Below are positions 8,611 to 17,032 of a DNA stretch of 64,000 nucleotides, in pieces. Position 1 is the first letter of the stretch. Each line of letters begins with the position of its first letter. The notes under the pieces were generated by a model. It was not told where the DNA came from. It searched no databases and saw only the letters and a program-made list of their open reading frames with translations. Position numbers and translations under genes: made by a program. The stretch is from Burkholderiales bacterium (lineage in GTDB: Bacteria; Pseudomonadota; Gammaproteobacteria; Burkholderiales; Burkholderiaceae_B), in the NCBI GenBank assembly GCA_027484315.1, contig JAIXTE010000116.1, positions 1-64,000 on the forward strand. The letters are read 5' to 3'.

Positions 8611-9579
8611 ATGAAATCAATCCGGAATATGTGGCTTAAATTGCAGAGAAGGGCGACTTACGCCTTGTCGATGTCGGTCAGTGGCGCCAGTTGTCGCTGG
8701 GTGTACGGAGAAGTCGACAGGCAGCGTAGTCTGTCATTCAAATCGATCCTGGCATCTGGCGGTCAAGAGTTGGCCGGCCTTCAGTCTCAGGATTCCCTGA
8801 TCCCGTCGGCCCCCCTTGAGCAGGCGATCAAGGGGGCACTCGGCCATTTGCCGACAGGGGCTGTTCGCCCGCAGTTTCTGGTGTTCTCCGTTCCCTCCAA
8901 GCATGCCTACCTGGGGGAAATCAGCGTGCCGAAAGACGAGCGGGAAAGTCTGATTCGCTACCAGATCCAGGAATTAATGGAATTGGCGGCAGGTTCCTCT
9001 GAACGCGAAGCCGCATTTGATTGGCAACTGAAGGCCGAGCTGTCGGATGGACAGGTCAGCCTGGCTGTGGCGGGAATTGACCAAAGGCAGGTCGATGAAG
9101 TGCGCCAGGCGTGCCAGGCCTGCGGATTGCAATGCCTGGGTATTACGCTGGATTCGGTCGCTGCGATGAACGGCTACCTGCAGATGGTGCCTGCCGCATT
9201 GAAGCAGGTGGATATTCGTTTTTTGCTGCACGGTGAGCTTTCAAGAAACAGGGTAAGGCTTGGGGTTTTTTCTCAAGGGGTGCTGTTCAACGAAAGCTGG
9301 GAACACAGCGAAGAGGGTTTCTCGGTGGTGCAAGCCATTTCGGCATTGGAGAGGCTGGTTTCAACCTGGACAAGGGACGGTGTGCCGGATGAAACAGCCT
9401 CGGTGAGGCTGATTCTGGGTGGTGAGTTGATGTACGCCAAGGGGTGCGAACTGACCGCCAAGCGAAGCCAGGTTTTGTCGCCGCGCTTGATGGATATTCC
9501 ACCGCGCAAGGAGCTTCAAAGCCGCTGGCACGATGATGTGGTGCCTTTCGGTGCATTGGAGGCCATGCCATGCGAGTAA
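8611..9579 (+). CDS. pilM: Divergent PilM-like type IV pilus assembly protein
   Basis: Position identifies this gene: first of a pilMNOPQ cluster, divergent from mrcA, and overlapping pilN by ten bases. The 322-residue protein is cytoplasmic, without signal or membrane segment, as expected for PilM, an actin-like protein that binds the N-terminus of PilN. The sequence is unusual. It is about 30 residues shorter than most PilM proteins, and the usual nucleotide-binding motif near the N-terminus (G-[IL]-D-[IL]-G-S) is replaced by LSMSVSGASCRW. The stretch SLAVAGIDQRQVDEVRQACQACGLQCLGITLDSVA matches the PilM middle region, where two subdomains meet. The assignment is firm by context and moderate by sequence. 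Confidence 0.75.
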   Translation: MKSIRNMWLKLQRRATYALSMSVSGASCRWVYGEVDRQRSLSFKSILASGGQELAGLQSQDSLIPSAPLEQAIKGALGHLPTGAVRPQFLVFSVPSKHAYLGEISVPKDERESLIRYQIQELMELAAGSSEREAAFDWQLKAELSDGQVSLAVAGIDQRQVDEVRQACQACGLQCLGITLDSVAAMNGYLQMVPAALKQVDIRFLLHGELSRNRVRLGVFSQGVLFNESWEHSEEGFSVVQAISALERLVSTWTRDGVPDETASVRLILGGELMYAKGCELTAKRSQVLSPRLMDIPPRKELQSRWHDDVVPFGALEAMPCE

Positions 9580-10148
9580 TACTTTTCAATCTGTTTCCCT
9601 ACCGTGCTGACCGCGAGAACAAAAACAGGCGCCGCGTTGTCCTTGAGTTGGCTGGAGGAATACTGGCAGGTTTGCTGGTTTGCAATGCGATAGGCAGTGA
9701 GTTTGCTGACCGAGTGGCCAAGAAAAGCCAGTTTATGAGCAATCTCGCGGCGATGGAGGCCGAGATGGCCGAACGGGTGAATGTGGTTCAGGCCAAGAAA
9801 GACCGTGTAACCGTGCTGAAGCGGCAAGTGAATGCACTGAAAACGGTTCAAGCGGAATCCCTGTTGGCCAGCCAGTGGGTTTCATTTCTGGATGCCACGG
9901 TGCCTTCCAGTGTGTCGATGACGCGCCTTTATGTCGTGAAGGGCGTACTGCATGTCAATGGTTTCACCAACACAGTGTCGAGCCTGGCTGGTTGGGTGGA
10001 TGACATGGAGGCCGGCAATATGCTGTTCAAGTCGGTGGATCTGGTGACTTTGATCGCGCCACGTGACGATGCAGAAGGTGCAACCACACCGCGCCATGTT
10101 TTTGAAATTCGCGCCCAGTTGCGGGAGGCCAGTCATGAGTCTCGATAA
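9570..10148 (+). CDS. pilN: Type IV pilus inner-membrane protein PilN
   Basis: The 192-residue protein starts MRVILFNLFPYRADREN, the conserved PilN N-terminus that docks into PilM. One membrane helix follows (about 27-45), then a coiled coil of some 50 residues and a ferredoxin-like periplasmic domain. It forms the inner-membrane alignment complex with PilO and PilP. It overlaps pilM by 10 bases and pilO by 14 bases. Confidence 0.9.
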   Translation: MRVILFNLFPYRADRENKNRRRVVLELAGGILAGLLVCNAIGSEFADRVAKKSQFMSNLAAMEAEMAERVNVVQAKKDRVTVLKRQVNALKTVQAESLLASQWVSFLDATVPSSVSMTRLYVVKGVLHVNGFTNTVSSLAGWVDDMEAGNMLFKSVDLVTLIAPRDDAEGATTPRHVFEIRAQLREASHESR

Positions 10149-10755
10149 CGGGAGTGTCAATGAAGCAGTTGACCACCTGCTTGAACTTGGTGTGGCCAAG
10201 CGCATCTTGCTGATATTGGCCATTTGGCTTGCACTGGCGATCGGGGCGTTTTTGTTGTTCTGGCAGGACGACCTGGAACAGGCTCGGCAGGCCGAGACTG
10301 AAATCCAGACTTCCCTGACACAACTGAAGGCGCAGTCGCAGTTGCTGCTTGAACAACCCGCGATTGAGCTGGAACTGGCCGAGCTTGAACTGCTTTTACC
10401 CGAGTTGAAGAAAACACTGCCTTCAGAGCGGGAATTGGCTTCCCTGCTGGGTCGTATTAACGAAATGATCCTGGAGAACACCCTCCGCCTGGCTGAGTTC
10501 ACACCCCAGCAGCACCAGGACCTGGAGGTGATGCGCCGGGTGCCAATCAAGCTGACAGTGCGTGGTGAGGGCGCTTCGATTGCCAAACTGCCCAATCACA
10601 TTGCCAGCCTGAGTCGGCAGGTGACCATGAAGGAATTTGAAATGTCGCTGATTCCAGAGAGCGGCGTGTGGCAGCTCAGTGGCGAGCTGAATGCCTTCGC
10701 TCAGCCGGTTGCCGGTCCGGCTGGTACACCGCTGAAACTGGAGGCTACGCAATGA
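10135..10755 (+). CDS. pilO: Type IV pilus inner-membrane protein PilO
   Basis: The 206-residue protein has a cytoplasmic N-terminus, one membrane helix around residues 27-46 (LLILAIWLALAIGAFLLF), a coiled coil, and a small periplasmic alpha/beta domain. This is the standard PilO plan, heterodimerising with PilN. I chose the ATG at 10135 (MSLDNGSVNEAV): the longer in-frame start at 10063 lies well inside pilN and adds a non-conserved peptide. The stop overlaps the pilP start as ATGA. Confidence 0.9.
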   Translation: MSLDNGSVNEAVDHLLELGVAKRILLILAIWLALAIGAFLLFWQDDLEQARQAETEIQTSLTQLKAQSQLLLEQPAIELELAELELLLPELKKTLPSERELASLLGRINEMILENTLRLAEFTPQQHQDLEVMRRVPIKLTVRGEGASIAKLPNHIASLSRQVTMKEFEMSLIPESGVWQLSGELNAFAQPVAGPAGTPLKLEATQ

Positions 10756-11246
10756 TTTCATTTCTGTTTTCCCTTCTGCTGGTGCCATTCTTGCCCGAGC
10801 TGGCCAACCCCGCTGACCAGCATTCTGATGACTTGAGCCTGCTTGCGCAGCGAATTCGCCAGAGTCAGGAAATCTTACCAGCCCCACCGATGGATCTGGT
10901 TCAGGCCCAGGTTGACAATGAGCGTGACCTGCCCGTGATCACTGGCCGATTGTTTGACTGGTCTGAGACCCAGCGCAATGCAAAAGGTGGGGTCCAGACG
11001 GCCAACGATTTGCCGGTGGAAACGCTTCGCTTGACTGGGATGATCGAATCGGCCGGGCAGCGCGTGGCCATTCTGAACGACGGGCAACAAGATCATGTGG
11101 TGGCAGTTGGAAGCTATGTGCTGAATACGTACAAGGTGATTTCATTTGGAGCCAATCGAGTGGTGTTGATGCCGCTTGATGGGCTGGCGGGGGGCAAACC
11201 CCTGGAGTTGAACTTGATGCCTGGCACTTTGCCTGGGGGACTTTGA
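10752..11246 (+). CDS. pilP: Type IV pilus lipoprotein-like protein PilP
   Basis: The 164-residue protein begins with a hydrophobic signal (MISFLFSLLLVPFLPELA) and ends with a beta domain containing VETLRLTGMIESAGQRVAIL, typical of the PilP homology domain that contacts the PilQ secretin. Unlike most PilP proteins it has no cysteine after the signal, so it is probably not lipidated. That is worth noting, because PilP is normally an inner-membrane lipoprotein. The start at 10752 overlaps the pilO stop; the longer frame from 10668 lies inside pilO. Confidence 0.85.
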   Translation: MISFLFSLLLVPFLPELANPADQHSDDLSLLAQRIRQSQEILPAPPMDLVQAQVDNERDLPVITGRLFDWSETQRNAKGGVQTANDLPVETLRLTGMIESAGQRVAILNDGQQDHVVAVGSYVLNTYKVISFGANRVVLMPLDGLAGGKPLELNLMPGTLPGGL

Positions 11247-13324
11247 TGAATATTCAAACGAAAAGAAATGGTGATTTTCACCTGATCCGGCAAGGTGTAT
11301 TGGGTTGCGTTCTTGGACTGGCCTTTGGCTCTGCCGGTGCGCTGACCATTGTAGACGCCAAGGTTGAGGAGCGGGATGACCGCACTGAAGTCACGCTGGA
11401 ATTCGATGCGCCAATGGACAGCAAGGTGGGTTTGTTCCGCATGGCCAACCCAGCACGCCAGGTGGTGGATTTTTCTGCCGTGCTCGACAACCCGGCCTTG
11501 CCCGTGAAGTTCTCGGGAACCAGCCGCATCAAGCAGGGACAGCTTATTTCTGCCCAGGGCCGAAGCCGTTTGGTGTTTGAAATGGCCCAAAGTTATGAGG
11601 TTCAAACCAGCCAGTCCGAGCGTTCCGTGCGCCTTGTTTTCTCGGGTCCCCGACCCTTTGTGCCCGGTGGCGGGCAGGCTGCTGTGTTGTCTGAAAAAAG
11701 TGAGCTAAAAAACACTGTGCAGGCAGTTCTTGGAAAACCGGTGGTCATTCAGGAAGGGCCGCAGGTCAGTACCTGGAGCCTGTCTGAACAGAATGGCAAG
11801 TCTTTGCTGAGAATCGAGTTCGACCGAAGCAGCATTCAGGCCGATGCCACGTTGAACAACGACAAATTGCGGCTTCGATTCGCCAATGCCCAGGTAAAAC
11901 CGGGTGTACCTGCGAAGCTGAATAGCACGCCAGCGGCCTTGGTGGATGGTTTGAAATTGACACCCGGGGATCAGGCTCTGTTGGTAGACATGACGCTAAA
12001 AAAATCCATCCATGTCATCCGCCAGCTCGACAAAGTGGTTGAAGTGGAGTTTACTCCCCTCGAGAAAACCGCTGGTTTGACCAAGCCTGAGGTTTCAAAG
12101 CCGCTGAGTCCAAGCCAAAGCGTGGCGTCACGATATTCGGGTCGACCTATTACACTGGATTTCAAGGATGCGGACATTCGCACGGTGATGCAGGTATTTG
12201 CCGACTTCACGAAGATGAACCTTGTGTTGAGTGATTCCATTCAAGGGAAAGTCACGGTGTTCTTGAAGGATGTGCCTTGGGACCAGGCGCTCGACATTGT
12301 GATGCGCTCCCAGGGGTTGGTTTCAAGCCAGTCGGGCAATGTGTTGCTGGTTTCAACACCTGAAAATGTCAGTAACGACCGGTTTCAGGCCGCCAATACC
12401 CGTGCCCAGGATGACATGGAGCCTCTGGTCTCCAAGGTGTTTCAGATCAGTTATCAGAAAACCGCTGAACTGGTCCAGATGATCAAGGGAGAGGATTCAA
12501 AGCTTTTGTCATCTCGCGGTACGCTAATTTCTGATGAACGAACCAGCCAGATTTTCGTGCAGGACACGCCCACACGAATGGACCGAATCAGTTCGATTGT
12601 GTCGGGTCTGGACAAGCCGGTGAAGCAGGTCATGATTGAGGCGCGCGTGGTGTTGGCCGACACGTCCGTGTCCAAGGAACTGGGTGTGAATGTTCGCGCG
12701 GCTTCCTCCCGCGCAGACGCATTCTTTGACATTGGCGACCAGTTTGGCAGTGGCAATTTCGTGGACACTGGTTCATCCGCGTCGACCAACTTGGCTTATA
12801 CCCTGTTCAATGCCAATTCCACCCGGTTGATCAACCTGCAATTGCGTGCGCTTGAAACCAGTAACAAGATCCGTACTGTGTCGAATCCTCGGGTGATTAC
12901 TTCAAACAAGGAACCGGCTCTCATTGAGCAGGGTACGGAGATTCCGTATCAAATTGCCACCAGCAGCGGTGCCACGGCCATTGAGTTCAAGGAGGCCAAC
13001 CTGAAACTGGCTGTGACCCCCCAAATTGCACCCGACGGCACTGTGTTGCTCGATGTCGATGTGGCCAAGGACTCACTGGGTATAACCACCGCCAATGGCC
13101 CCGCAATTGACACACGCCGGGTGAAGACCAAGGTGCTGGTGGCAGACGGCGGCACGGTGGTGTTGGGCGGAATTTTTGAAGAGGACGACAACGTGCTGCG
13201 AGAGAAAACCCCGTTTCTCGGCGATATTCCCGGATTGGGTGTTCTTTTCCGTGGAAAGACGGACACCAAGCGCCGCGCTGAACTGTTAATCTTTTTGACG
13301 CCGGTGGTGCTCGCAGACCAGTGA
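11246..13324 (+). CDS. pilQ: Type IV pilus secretin PilQ
   Basis: The 692-residue protein carries a signal peptide (about 12-35), two AMIN domains that bind peptidoglycan (about 36-130 and 170-260), an STN/N0 domain (ITLDFKDADIRTVMQVFADF), a secretin N1 domain, and the C-terminal secretin barrel with NPRVITSNKEPALIEQGTEIPY and the conserved VPFLGDIPGLG-like TPFLGDIPGLGVLF. It forms the outer-membrane pore for the pilus. The ATG at 11246 overlaps the pilP stop by one base (TGATG). Confidence 0.95.
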   Translation: MNIQTKRNGDFHLIRQGVLGCVLGLAFGSAGALTIVDAKVEERDDRTEVTLEFDAPMDSKVGLFRMANPARQVVDFSAVLDNPALPVKFSGTSRIKQGQLISAQGRSRLVFEMAQSYEVQTSQSERSVRLVFSGPRPFVPGGGQAAVLSEKSELKNTVQAVLGKPVVIQEGPQVSTWSLSEQNGKSLLRIEFDRSSIQADATLNNDKLRLRFANAQVKPGVPAKLNSTPAALVDGLKLTPGDQALLVDMTLKKSIHVIRQLDKVVEVEFTPLEKTAGLTKPEVSKPLSPSQSVASRYSGRPITLDFKDADIRTVMQVFADFTKMNLVLSDSIQGKVTVFLKDVPWDQALDIVMRSQGLVSSQSGNVLLVSTPENVSNDRFQAANTRAQDDMEPLVSKVFQISYQKTAELVQMIKGEDSKLLSSRGTLISDERTSQIFVQDTPTRMDRISSIVSGLDKPVKQVMIEARVVLADTSVSKELGVNVRAASSRADAFFDIGDQFGSGNFVDTGSSASTNLAYTLFNANSTRLINLQLRALETSNKIRTVSNPRVITSNKEPALIEQGTEIPYQIATSSGATAIEFKEANLKLAVTPQIAPDGTVLLDVDVAKDSLGITTANGPAIDTRRVKTKVLVADGGTVVLGGIFEEDDNVLREKTPFLGDIPGLGVLFRGKTDTKRRAELLIFLTPVVLADQ

Positions 13325-13364
13325 GACATGCTTTACCGTACAATGATCTGATTGTTTACAACGA

Positions 13365-13931
13365 TTGAATGAAGTGTCCAATCAATGCATTGTGCTGGTG
13401 GGCATGATGGGTGCCGGCAAAAGCACTGTCGGCAAGGCCTTGGCCAAGCATCTGTCCTGGGATTTCACTGACACCGATCACCTGATCGAGCAGCAAACAG
13501 GGGTCAGTATTCCCGTCATTTTCGAAATTGAAGGCGAAGCCGGTTTTCGTCGACGCGAGTCGATGGCGCTGGCTGGTTTTGTTGGCAAGGAACGCCAAGT
13601 CATCGCCACCGGCGGTGGCATCGTGCTGGCCGAGGAAAACCGCGACGTCCTCAAGCAGATTGGTTCGGTCATTTACCTGAGCGCCTCCGCTTCCGAGCTT
13701 TACCAGCGCACCCGGATGGACAAAAACCGGCCTCTGCTGCAAGGCCCCAACCCCCGAAGAAAAATTGAAGAATTGCTGGCCGCACGCTTGCCCTTGTACA
13801 AGGAGTGCGCGAGTGTGATCATAGAAACCGGGCGCCAGCCAGTGTACCAAATAGTCAACAAGATCAGCGTGGCGTTGAAGCTGGATCAAAAAACTGAAAG
13901 CAGTGTGCAAAAGGCAGTGGGAACAGAATGA
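13365..13931 (+). CDS. aroK: Shikimate kinase
   Basis: AroK phosphorylates shikimate with ATP in aromatic amino-acid synthesis. The P-loop GMMGAGKST is at residues 13-21, the shikimate-binding DTDHLIE near 37-43, [10 protein letters not shown] near 60-69, and GGGIVL near 85-90. The C-terminus extends about 15 residues beyond the usual end. The start is either TTG at 13365 or GTG at 13374; no ATG is in frame. The stop overlaps aroB by ATGA. The pilQ-aroK-aroB order is classic for beta- and gammaproteobacteria. Confidence 0.93.
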   Translation: MNEVSNQCIVLVGMMGAGKSTVGKALAKHLSWDFTDTDHLIEQQTGVSIPVIFEIEGEAGFRRRESMALAGFVGKERQVIATGGGIVLAEENRDVLKQIGSVIYLSASASELYQRTRMDKNRPLLQGPNPRRKIEELLAARLPLYKECASVIIETGRQPVYQIVNKISVALKLDQKTESSVQKAVGTE

Positions 13932-15022
13932 ATCGATACACATTGGAAGTTGATTTGGGCGATCGCAGCTACCCGATTCACATTGGTGAAGGGCTGTTGG
14001 GGCAGGCTGACTTGTTCAAACCCCATGTGGCGGGCAAAGTGGCCATGATCTGCACCAACACCACGGTTGGGCCCCTGTATGCAGACCGCTTGAAAACCAG
14101 TTTGCTGGATGCGGGTGCGAAATCAGTATTCACCGTCAGCCTGCCTGATGGTGAGGAATACAAGGACTGGCCTAACCTGCAGTTGGTGTTTGATGCCTTG
14201 CTGCAAAATCACTGCGACCGCAAAACCGTACTGGTGGCGCTGGGTGGTGGCGTGGTAGGCGACATGGGTGGGTTTGCCGCATCCGCTTTCATGCGGGGCA
14301 TCCCCTTCATACAGGTGCCAACCACCTTGCTGAGCCAGGTGGACAGTTCCGTGGGCGGTAAAACCGGCATCAACCACCCCTTGGGCAAAAACATGATTGG
14401 GGCGTTTTATCAGCCCCAGATGGTGGTGACCGATATTTCCACCCTGAATACCTTGCCCGACCGCGAGCTCAGTTGCGGCTTGGCGGAAATCATCAAGCAC
14501 GGCGCGATTGCCGACACGGCGTACCTGGACCTGGTTGAGCAGAATATGCCTGCCTTGCTGCGCCGCGACCCGGAATTGTTGGCCCTGGTGGTCAAGCGTT
14601 CCTGTGAAATCAAGGCAGATGTGGTGTCCAAAGATGAACGCGAAGGCGGCATTCGGGCCATTCTGAATTTCGGTCACACCTTTGGCCACGCCATTGAAGC
14701 GGGCATGGGCTATGGGCAGTGGTACCACGGTGAGGCGGTGGGTTGCGGCATGGTGATTGCCGCAGAATTGTGTCGTCGCATGGGGCGTTTGAGTGAAGAT
14801 GAGACCAATCGCCTGAAAAAAGTCGTGGTCGATGCCCGTTTGCCCGCCATTCCGCCACGCCTGGGTGTTGACACCTTCATGTCGCTGATGGCGCATGACA
14901 AGAAAGCCGATTCTGGCTCAATCAAGTATGTGTTGCTCAATGGTTTGGGTGCGGCATCCACCTCGCCGGCCGATGAAGACCTGGTGCGGCAAACGCTTCT
15001 GGAAATGGGGGCAGGGGACTGA
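13928..15022 (+). CDS. aroB: 3-dehydroquinate synthase
   Basis: AroB cyclises DAHP to 3-dehydroquinate using NAD and a divalent metal. The 364 residues show the NAD-binding [27 protein letters not shown], and [23 protein letters not shown]. The metal-binding histidines lie in [12 protein letters not shown] and WYHGEAV. It overlaps aroK by four bases, which points to coupled translation, and is followed two bases later by dgt. Confidence 0.96.
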   Translation: MNRYTLEVDLGDRSYPIHIGEGLLGQADLFKPHVAGKVAMICTNTTVGPLYADRLKTSLLDAGAKSVFTVSLPDGEEYKDWPNLQLVFDALLQNHCDRKTVLVALGGGVVGDMGGFAASAFMRGIPFIQVPTTLLSQVDSSVGGKTGINHPLGKNMIGAFYQPQMVVTDISTLNTLPDRELSCGLAEIIKHGAIADTAYLDLVEQNMPALLRRDPELLALVVKRSCEIKADVVSKDEREGGIRAILNFGHTFGHAIEAGMGYGQWYHGEAVGCGMVIAAELCRRMGRLSEDETNRLKKVVVDARLPAIPPRLGVDTFMSLMAHDKKADSGSIKYVLLNGLGAASTSPADEDLVRQTLLEMGAGD

Positions 15023-15024
15023 CC

Positions 15025-16161
15025 GTGCGAAACTTCGAACTCAGCCTGGCGCCCTATGCGGTCAGCTCTGCCAATACGCGTGGCAGGCTTCACCCGGAAA
15101 CAAGTCCTGAAGGGCGCACTGAGTTTGAACGAGACCGCGACCGCATTATTCACAGTGCGGCCTTTCGTCGCCTGGAATATAAAACACAGGTGTTTGTGAA
15201 TACGGAAGGCGATTTGTACCGCACCCGTCTGACCCACAGCCTGGAAGTTGCGCAAATTGCCCGCAGTATTTCACGCAACCTGGGGCTCAATGAAGAGTTG
15301 ACCGAGGCTGTGGCGCTTGCCCATGATTTGGGTCACACGCCTTTTGGCCATGCAGGCCAAGACGCATTGAATGAATGCATGTCGCCGCATGGTGGTTTCG
15401 AGCACAACCTGCAAAGCTTGCGCGTGGTGGACGAACTGGAAGAAAAATATGCGTCCTTCAACGGTTTGAATCTGTGTTTTGAAACCCGAGAAAGCATTCT
15501 CAAGCATTGCTCCCGCCCCAACGCTGAAAAGCTGGGCGAGGTGGCAGACCGGTTTCTGAGCAATCGCCGCCCGGTGCTGGAAGCCCAGGTCACCAATCTG
15601 GCCGATGAAATTGCCTACAACAACCACGACATTGACGATGGCTTGCGCTCGGGGTTGATCACGCTCGAACAGGCTGCCGAGGTCCCCCTGTTCAAATTGC
15701 ACCTGGACCGGGTGAAGGCACGCCACCCCAACCTGGATGGGCGCAGGCTGATCCACGAGGTGGTGCGGGGCATCATCAATGCGCTTGTTCAGGATTTGTT
15801 GCATGAATCCGAGCGTCGCATCGCGCTGTTCAAGCCAACCAGCGTAGCTGATGTGCAACTGGCTGATAAATTGATTGGCTTCAGCTCTGAAATGGCCGAA
15901 TTGAACCACGCACTGAAAGTCTTTTTGCGCAAAGATCTTTACCAGCATTACCAAGTGCTACGTGCCACCTTGAAGGCGCGCCGGGTGGTGCAGGAGTTGT
16001 TCCAGATTTTCATGGAAGACCCGCGCTTGTTGCCACCTCAGTTTTTCCGCCGTTCCGAACTGGATGTGCCCCGTGCCATTGCGGATTACATTGCCGGCAT
16101 GACAGACCGCTACGCGATGAAGGAACATCAGCGTCTCACCGTGCCTGGCCTGCAGTCCTGA
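15025..16161 (+). CDS. dgt: Deoxyguanosinetriphosphate triphosphohydrolase-like protein
   Basis: This HD-domain enzyme of 378 residues hydrolyses dNTPs to nucleosides and triphosphate. Metal ligands appear as His in [12 protein letters not shown], the HD pair in [13 protein letters not shown], and a later Asp in [16 protein letters not shown]. The [11 protein letters not shown] segment near the N-terminus is typical of the dGTPase-like family. The start is GTG at 15025, two bases after the aroB stop, consistent with one transcript. The length suits the shorter bacterial dGTPase-like group rather than the 505-residue E. coli Dgt. Confidence 0.93.
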   Translation: MRNFELSLAPYAVSSANTRGRLHPETSPEGRTEFERDRDRIIHSAAFRRLEYKTQVFVNTEGDLYRTRLTHSLEVAQIARSISRNLGLNEELTEAVALAHDLGHTPFGHAGQDALNECMSPHGGFEHNLQSLRVVDELEEKYASFNGLNLCFETRESILKHCSRPNAEKLGEVADRFLSNRRPVLEAQVTNLADEIAYNNHDIDDGLRSGLITLEQAAEVPLFKLHLDRVKARHPNLDGRRLIHEVVRGIINALVQDLLHESERRIALFKPTSVADVQLADKLIGFSSEMAELNHALKVFLRKDLYQHYQVLRATLKARRVVQELFQIFMEDPRLLPPQFFRRSELDVPRAIADYIAGMTDRYAMKEHQRLTVPGLQS

Positions 16162-16170
16162 GTCGTTGAT

Positions 16171-16875
16171 ATGGCGCGCCAGGCCCGCTTGTTCATTCCC
16201 GATTGCCCCATGGTGCTTGAGCTGCAAGGTGTGGCTGGTCAGGACGTGTTCAAAACCCGGGAAGCCTTTTCGATTTTTCACCACCAGTTGCCCTTGAGTG
16301 CGGCAGACGAAAGCATCGGGCTGCATGCCTATTGCATGGTGCCTGCTCGAGCATTGCTCCTGGTGTCGTCGCCCCAGGCGCAAAATGTGGGGCGCTTTGT
16401 CCAGAATTTGAATCGCCATTTTTCCCCGGCAGTTCGCCAACTTCAGTCTGTGCCATCCAGCGCATTGTGGGAGCCTCGTTTCAAGTCGACTGTGGTTCAA
16501 CCTGGCCTGCGAAGTCTAAAAGCGTGCCTGTTTGTCGAGCAGTTGGCCGCCCGTGCCACGGGTGCCCCAGACCTGGCCACGTACCCGTGGAGCAGTTTTG
16601 CGGCCCACGCCGGCGTGGTCAACGAGGCTTGGCTGGTTGATTTGCCTGTGTATTGGCAATTGGGCAACACACCCTTCGAACGCCAAAGCCGGTACCGTGA
16701 GTTCAGTGAACAGGGTTTGGGTGATCGCGATGGTGCAGGGCTTGCTCACAGCCTTCAAACAGGCTGGTTGTGGGCTGATGACGAGTTTTGTGTTCAAATT
16801 CAGGATGTTGCAAACAGGCCTGTTCGGCCGAGGCCACGCGGACGTCCTTTAAAAGCCACGGACAGCACCGAGTAG
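16171..16875 (+). CDS. Degenerate REP-associated tyrosine transposase relative
   Basis: The 234-residue protein keeps the outline of the Y1/HUH transposase (RAYT) family: an N-terminal MARxxRLxIPxxP, a HAYxMxP segment at residues 52-58, NLNRHF near 80, and LWEPRFKS, the usual LWxxRYKS block. The catalytic HUH motif should follow as N-H-x-H directly after Pro58, but the residues are A-R-A-L, so both metal-binding histidines are missing (Arg60, Leu62). The strand just after the start also lacks its usual histidines. I infer a protein that can no longer cut DNA, whether decaying or domesticated. It follows dgt by nine bases. The dgt-transposase-gltB order is known from other betaproteobacteria, so this is not a recent insertion. 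Confidence 0.7.
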   Translation: MARQARLFIPDCPMVLELQGVAGQDVFKTREAFSIFHHQLPLSAADESIGLHAYCMVPARALLLVSSPQAQNVGRFVQNLNRHFSPAVRQLQSVPSSALWEPRFKSTVVQPGLRSLKACLFVEQLAARATGAPDLATYPWSSFAAHAGVVNEAWLVDLPVYWQLGNTPFERQSRYREFSEQGLGDRDGAGLAHSLQTGWLWADDEFCVQIQDVANRPVRPRPRGRPLKATDSTE

Positions 16876-16949
16876 GTGCAAAAAGAAGCCCCTGATTTTC
16901 TGTATGTCCCCATTTTTATTCCCTTGAAATTGGTATAGGTGGAAAAATA

Positions 16950-16960
16950 GGGTCAGACCC
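16950..16960. repeat. GGGTCAGACCC palindrome, possible REP-like remnant
   Basis: An 11-base perfect interrupted palindrome lies 75 bases after the transposase-like gene and 72 bases before gltB. Sequences of this GGGTCAGACCCC type are, from memory, often found beside REP-associated transposases. Whether more copies exist in this genome cannot be seen here; I saw no second copy in the window. Confidence 0.4.
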
Positions 16961-17032
16961 CTTTTAATTTTACTTGAGAATCTTGGTGCCCTGCAGTAAA
17001 GTAACCAACGTACTGAAATCAGGGGCTTTTCC

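Noticed and set aside
14123-14896. A 257-residue open frame on the minus strand
   Set aside because: It is antisense to aroB and rich in His and Gln; aroB has strong motif evidence.
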